NCBI GenBank assembly: GCA_049670425.1
Contig: JBATTG010000024.1
Location: forward strand, 1-14,503
DNA: 14,503 bases
Reading direction: 5' to 3'
From: Proteocatella sp049670425
GTDB lineage: Bacteria; Bacillota; Clostridia; Peptostreptococcales; Filifactoraceae
The notes beneath the pieces were generated by a model. It made no database searches, was not told the origin of the DNA, and worked only from the letters and a program-made list of their open reading frames with translations. Each line of letters starts with the position of its first letter. The stretch's first letter is position 1. Position numbers and translations under genes: made by a program. Below, piece after piece: positions 12,303 through 14,503 of this stretch.

Positions 12303-14426
12303 TTAGGCTTTTTTCATAGTTTTGGGAATTTTTGAATTGCTGTCTGATTTATAATTTTCACCTTGTGCTATCAGTCTTGATTGAATCAGCTTATCATTCT
12401 TAATAAGTTTTACCGCTTGGATTCCGATTCCGCTTCTTGATGACACAGATGAAATCTGAGATGTATTTACAATGGCATATCTGAGACTTTCTGATTCTAA
12501 ATAAAGATCGGACTCATCTTCTATTGGTAAAATACTTATCAGATTTGACTTATCTGAAAATATTTTCTGTACTTTTTTCCTGTATCCTTTAGTTGCATAT
12601 GCATCAAAGTTCACTTTTGCAATTTTACCATTTTCGTAGGTCGAAACCATATATTTGTATTCAATGTTCGGATTTATCAGCTTGATTATAGATTCTCCCT
12701 GTTCCAGTCCAAGGATATTCGGAAGATAATCCCCCCAGGTGGAGGCTTTGGTGTCGGCAAATTCATAAAGTTTCATCTGATAAAGATTGCCCTTGTCGGT
12801 TATGGCCCATATTATATCGCTGTTTTTTGCAACAAAATTTTCCATCATGGTATCTTCATCTTTAAGCTTTTGCTCTGAATTACCTCTCAAAGAAATTTCT
12901 GTTATTTTTTTGAAGTAGTTATGTTCTGTAATAAATATATTTACGGGATAATCTTCTATATTGCTTTCTTCTTTATACTCTACGATGGTATCTTTAGTTA
13001 CAATAGTGGTTTTCCTGTCCTGATAATATTTTTTCATTACGTCTTTCAAATCTTTTTCAATACTCTTATTTTGCAATTTGCCATTCTCAAGCAGTTTTTT
13101 TCCACTCTCGATATCTTCCTTGAGATTTTTTATCTCTTCAAGCCTTTTGATAATATATTCTTTGTTAAGATTTCTAAGCTTTATATCACTTATATATTCT
13201 GCCTGTTCTTCATTTAGCTTAAAATAGTCCATAAGTACTGGAAGTACTTCTTTTTCAAGCTCTGTATTTCTAATTATTCTTATGGCGCTGTCTATGTCCA
13301 ATATTATTTTTTCAAGTCCAAGAAGAAGATTAAGCTTGCCTTCTTTTTTTTGAATTTCAAATGCGGTTTTTCTTACTATACAGCTTCTCCTGAAATCTAC
13401 CCACTGAGAAATAATCTCTTTTACTCCCATGACTCTTGGTCTGCTGTTTATAAGTATGTTGAAATTGCAGCCGAATGAATCTTGTAACGTAGTCATTTTG
13501 AAGAGTTTTGCCATAAGTTTTTCTGGATCGGTATTTCGCTTGTAATCGATTGCTATTTTCAATCCATTTAAATCTGTCTCATCTCGGATATCACTTATCT
13601 CTTTTATTTTTCCAGCCTTTATAAGCTCTACTACTTTTTCTATTATTACTTCAACATTTGTAGTATACGGAATTTCAAATATTTCAACAAGATTATTTTT
13701 CTTGTCTATTCTATATTTTGATCTAACTTTGAAGCTTCCTCGTCCGTATTTGAAAATTTCTCTCATTTCGTTTATATCATAAATGAGCTCTCCTCCCGAT
13801 GGAAAATCAGGAGCAATTATATATTCTTCAATCGGCGCATCTTCATTTTCCATGAAGGCTATTGTGTATTTGCACATCTCGCTGAGGTTAAAACTTGGAA
13901 TTGAGCTTGCCATTCCTACTGCGATTCCCTTGTTCGCATTTACCAATATATTTGGGAACTTTGTAGGAAGCAGCGATGGCTCTTTCATTGTCGAATCATA
14001 GTTGTCTAAAAAATCTACGGTATTTTTATCGATTTCCGAAAATATTTCCTCGCATATATCCATCAGTTTTACTTCAGTATATCTCGATGCTGCCGCTTTC
14101 ATGTCTCTTGAGTAATTTTTACCAAAGTTACCTTTTGAATCTACATACGTATGAAGCAGGGCTTCATTACCTTTGGTCATTCTTACCATAGTTTCATAAA
14201 TAGCCTGATCCCCATGAGGATTGAGTTTCATTGTCTGCCCAACAACGTTGGCCGATTTAGTTCGGTTTCCTTTGAGCAGATTCATCTTGTACATGGTATA
14301 GAGCAGTTTCCTATGTGAAGGCTTAAACCCATCTATCTGTGGAATGGCTCTTGAAACTATGACACTCATGGCATAGGGCATATAGTTGTCTTTTAATGTA
14401 TCTACAATATTTTTGGAATTATTCAT
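12303..14426 (-). CDS. Type IIA DNA topoisomerase subunit A, topoisomerase IV-like
   Basis: DNA-cleaving subunit of an ATP-dependent topoisomerase. The N-terminal 460 residues show the winged-helix, tower and coiled-coil layout: YAMSVIVSRAIPQIDGFKPSHRKLLY (18-43), catalytic Tyr116 in AAASRYTE, PNILVNANKGIAVGMASSIP with the usual metal-site surroundings, and IKEISDIRDETD. The C-terminal domain (about 475-707) has weak beta-pinwheel repeats, and I see no GyrA box (QRRGGKG type), arguing against a supercoiling gyrase. At 707 residues it is about 100 shorter than most GyrA/ParC. At the quinolone pocket, the Ser83 and Asp87 positions of E. coli GyrA are Q74 and E78. ATG 14426 has no good SD and lies 5 nt after the stop of the preceding gene, suggesting coupled translation. 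The alternative name GyrA cannot be fully excluded. Confidence 0.88.
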   Translation of the reverse strand: MNNSKNIVDTLKDNYMPYAMSVIVSRAIPQIDGFKPSHRKLLYTMYKMNLLKGNRTKSANVVGQTMKLNPHGDQAIYETMVRMTKGNEALLHTYVDSKGNFGKNYSRDMKAAASRYTEVKLMDICEEIFSEIDKNTVDFLDNYDSTMKEPSLLPTKFPNILVNANKGIAVGMASSIPSFNLSEMCKYTIAFMENEDAPIEEYIIAPDFPSGGELIYDINEMREIFKYGRGSFKVRSKYRIDKKNNLVEIFEIPYTTNVEVIIEKVVELIKAGKIKEISDIRDETDLNGLKIAIDYKRNTDPEKLMAKLFKMTTLQDSFGCNFNILINSRPRVMGVKEIISQWVDFRRSCIVRKTAFEIQKKEGKLNLLLGLEKIILDIDSAIRIIRNTELEKEVLPVLMDYFKLNEEQAEYISDIKLRNLNKEYIIKRLEEIKNLKEDIESGKKLLENGKLQNKSIEKDLKDVMKKYYQDRKTTIVTKDTIVEYKEESNIEDYPVNIFITEHNYFKKITEISLRGNSEQKLKDEDTMMENFVAKNSDIIWAITDKGNLYQMKLYEFADTKASTWGDYLPNILGLEQGESIIKLINPNIEYKYMVSTYENGKIAKVNFDAYATKGYRKKVQKIFSDKSNLISILPIEDESDLYLESESLRYAIVNTSQISSVSSRSGIGIQAVKLIKNDKLIQSRLIAQGENYKSDSNSKIPKTMKKA

Positions 14427-14431
14427 ATTAT

Positions 14432-14503
14432 TTACAATTCGTCAATTTGGTCAATATACATCTCTCCAAATTCCTCAATGTATTCCTTTCTTGTTTTTAG
14501 ATC
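14432..14503 (-). CDS. C-terminal end of a topoisomerase IIA B subunit (partial)
   Basis: The last 23 codons of a gene entering from the right edge, ending with TAA at 14432-14434: DLKTRKEYIEEFGEMYIDQIDEL. GyrB/ParE proteins commonly end with a charged R-K/R-x-F/Y-I-E-E segment of this kind after the Toprim domain. The position directly before the A-subunit gene (5-nt gap, same strand) is the standard B-A order. Too little sequence is present for motif proof, so the call rests on the C-terminal pattern and context. Confidence 0.65.
   Translation of the reverse strand, partial: DLKTRKEYIEEFGEMYIDQIDEL

Overview
The window looks like chromosomal DNA of a low-GC, strictly anaerobic, amino-acid-fermenting Firmicute (Clostridia/Tissierellia type). 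The evidence is AT-rich DNA, AGGAGG-type ribosome binding sites, sigma-A-like promoters, and a near-complete gene set for the second half of the 2-hydroxyglutarate pathway of glutamate fermentation. Genus cannot be settled from the sequence alone.

Left half (1-6545, all minus strand, read right to left): one apparent operon, gcdD-gcdC-gcdB-gctA-gctB-gcdA-orf62-larA-like. It encodes all four subunits of the biotin-dependent, Na+-pumping glutaconyl-CoA decarboxylase and both subunits of glutaconate (2-hydroxyglutarate) CoA-transferase. GctAB loads CoA onto 2-hydroxyglutarate. A dehydratase (HgdABC, not in the window) would give glutaconyl-CoA, which Gcd decarboxylates to crotonyl-CoA while exporting Na+. 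The operon continues into a short unknown ORF carrying a 42-bp perfect palindrome, then a LarA-like (nickel-pincer racemase/epimerase family) gene cut by the window edge. The context makes that gene a candidate 2-hydroxyglutarate racemase. Three intergenic AT-rich stem-loops without U-tracts punctuate the transcript.

Middle (6245-9260): a divergent regulatory region, then three separately promoted plus-strand genes: an MBL-fold hydrolase, an EFR1-type flavodoxin/2x[4Fe-4S] protein, and a small LapA-domain membrane protein with a striking leucine zipper. A strong bidirectional hairpin terminator closes this block against the minus-strand genes that follow.

Right half (9266-14503, minus strand): dut-like dUTPase plus a UPF0316 membrane protein in one unit; a split transketolase (N- and C-terminal subunits) with a good promoter and terminator; and a type IIA topoisomerase A subunit of topoisomerase IV-like build, preceded by the last 23 codons of what is probably its B subunit.

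No rRNA, tRNA, CRISPR array, insertion sequence or phage gene was seen. The most interesting parts are the LarA-like gene and palindrome at the end of the glutaconyl-CoA operon, the altered quinolone-pocket residues of the topoisomerase, and the Asn-rich zipper of the LapA-domain protein.
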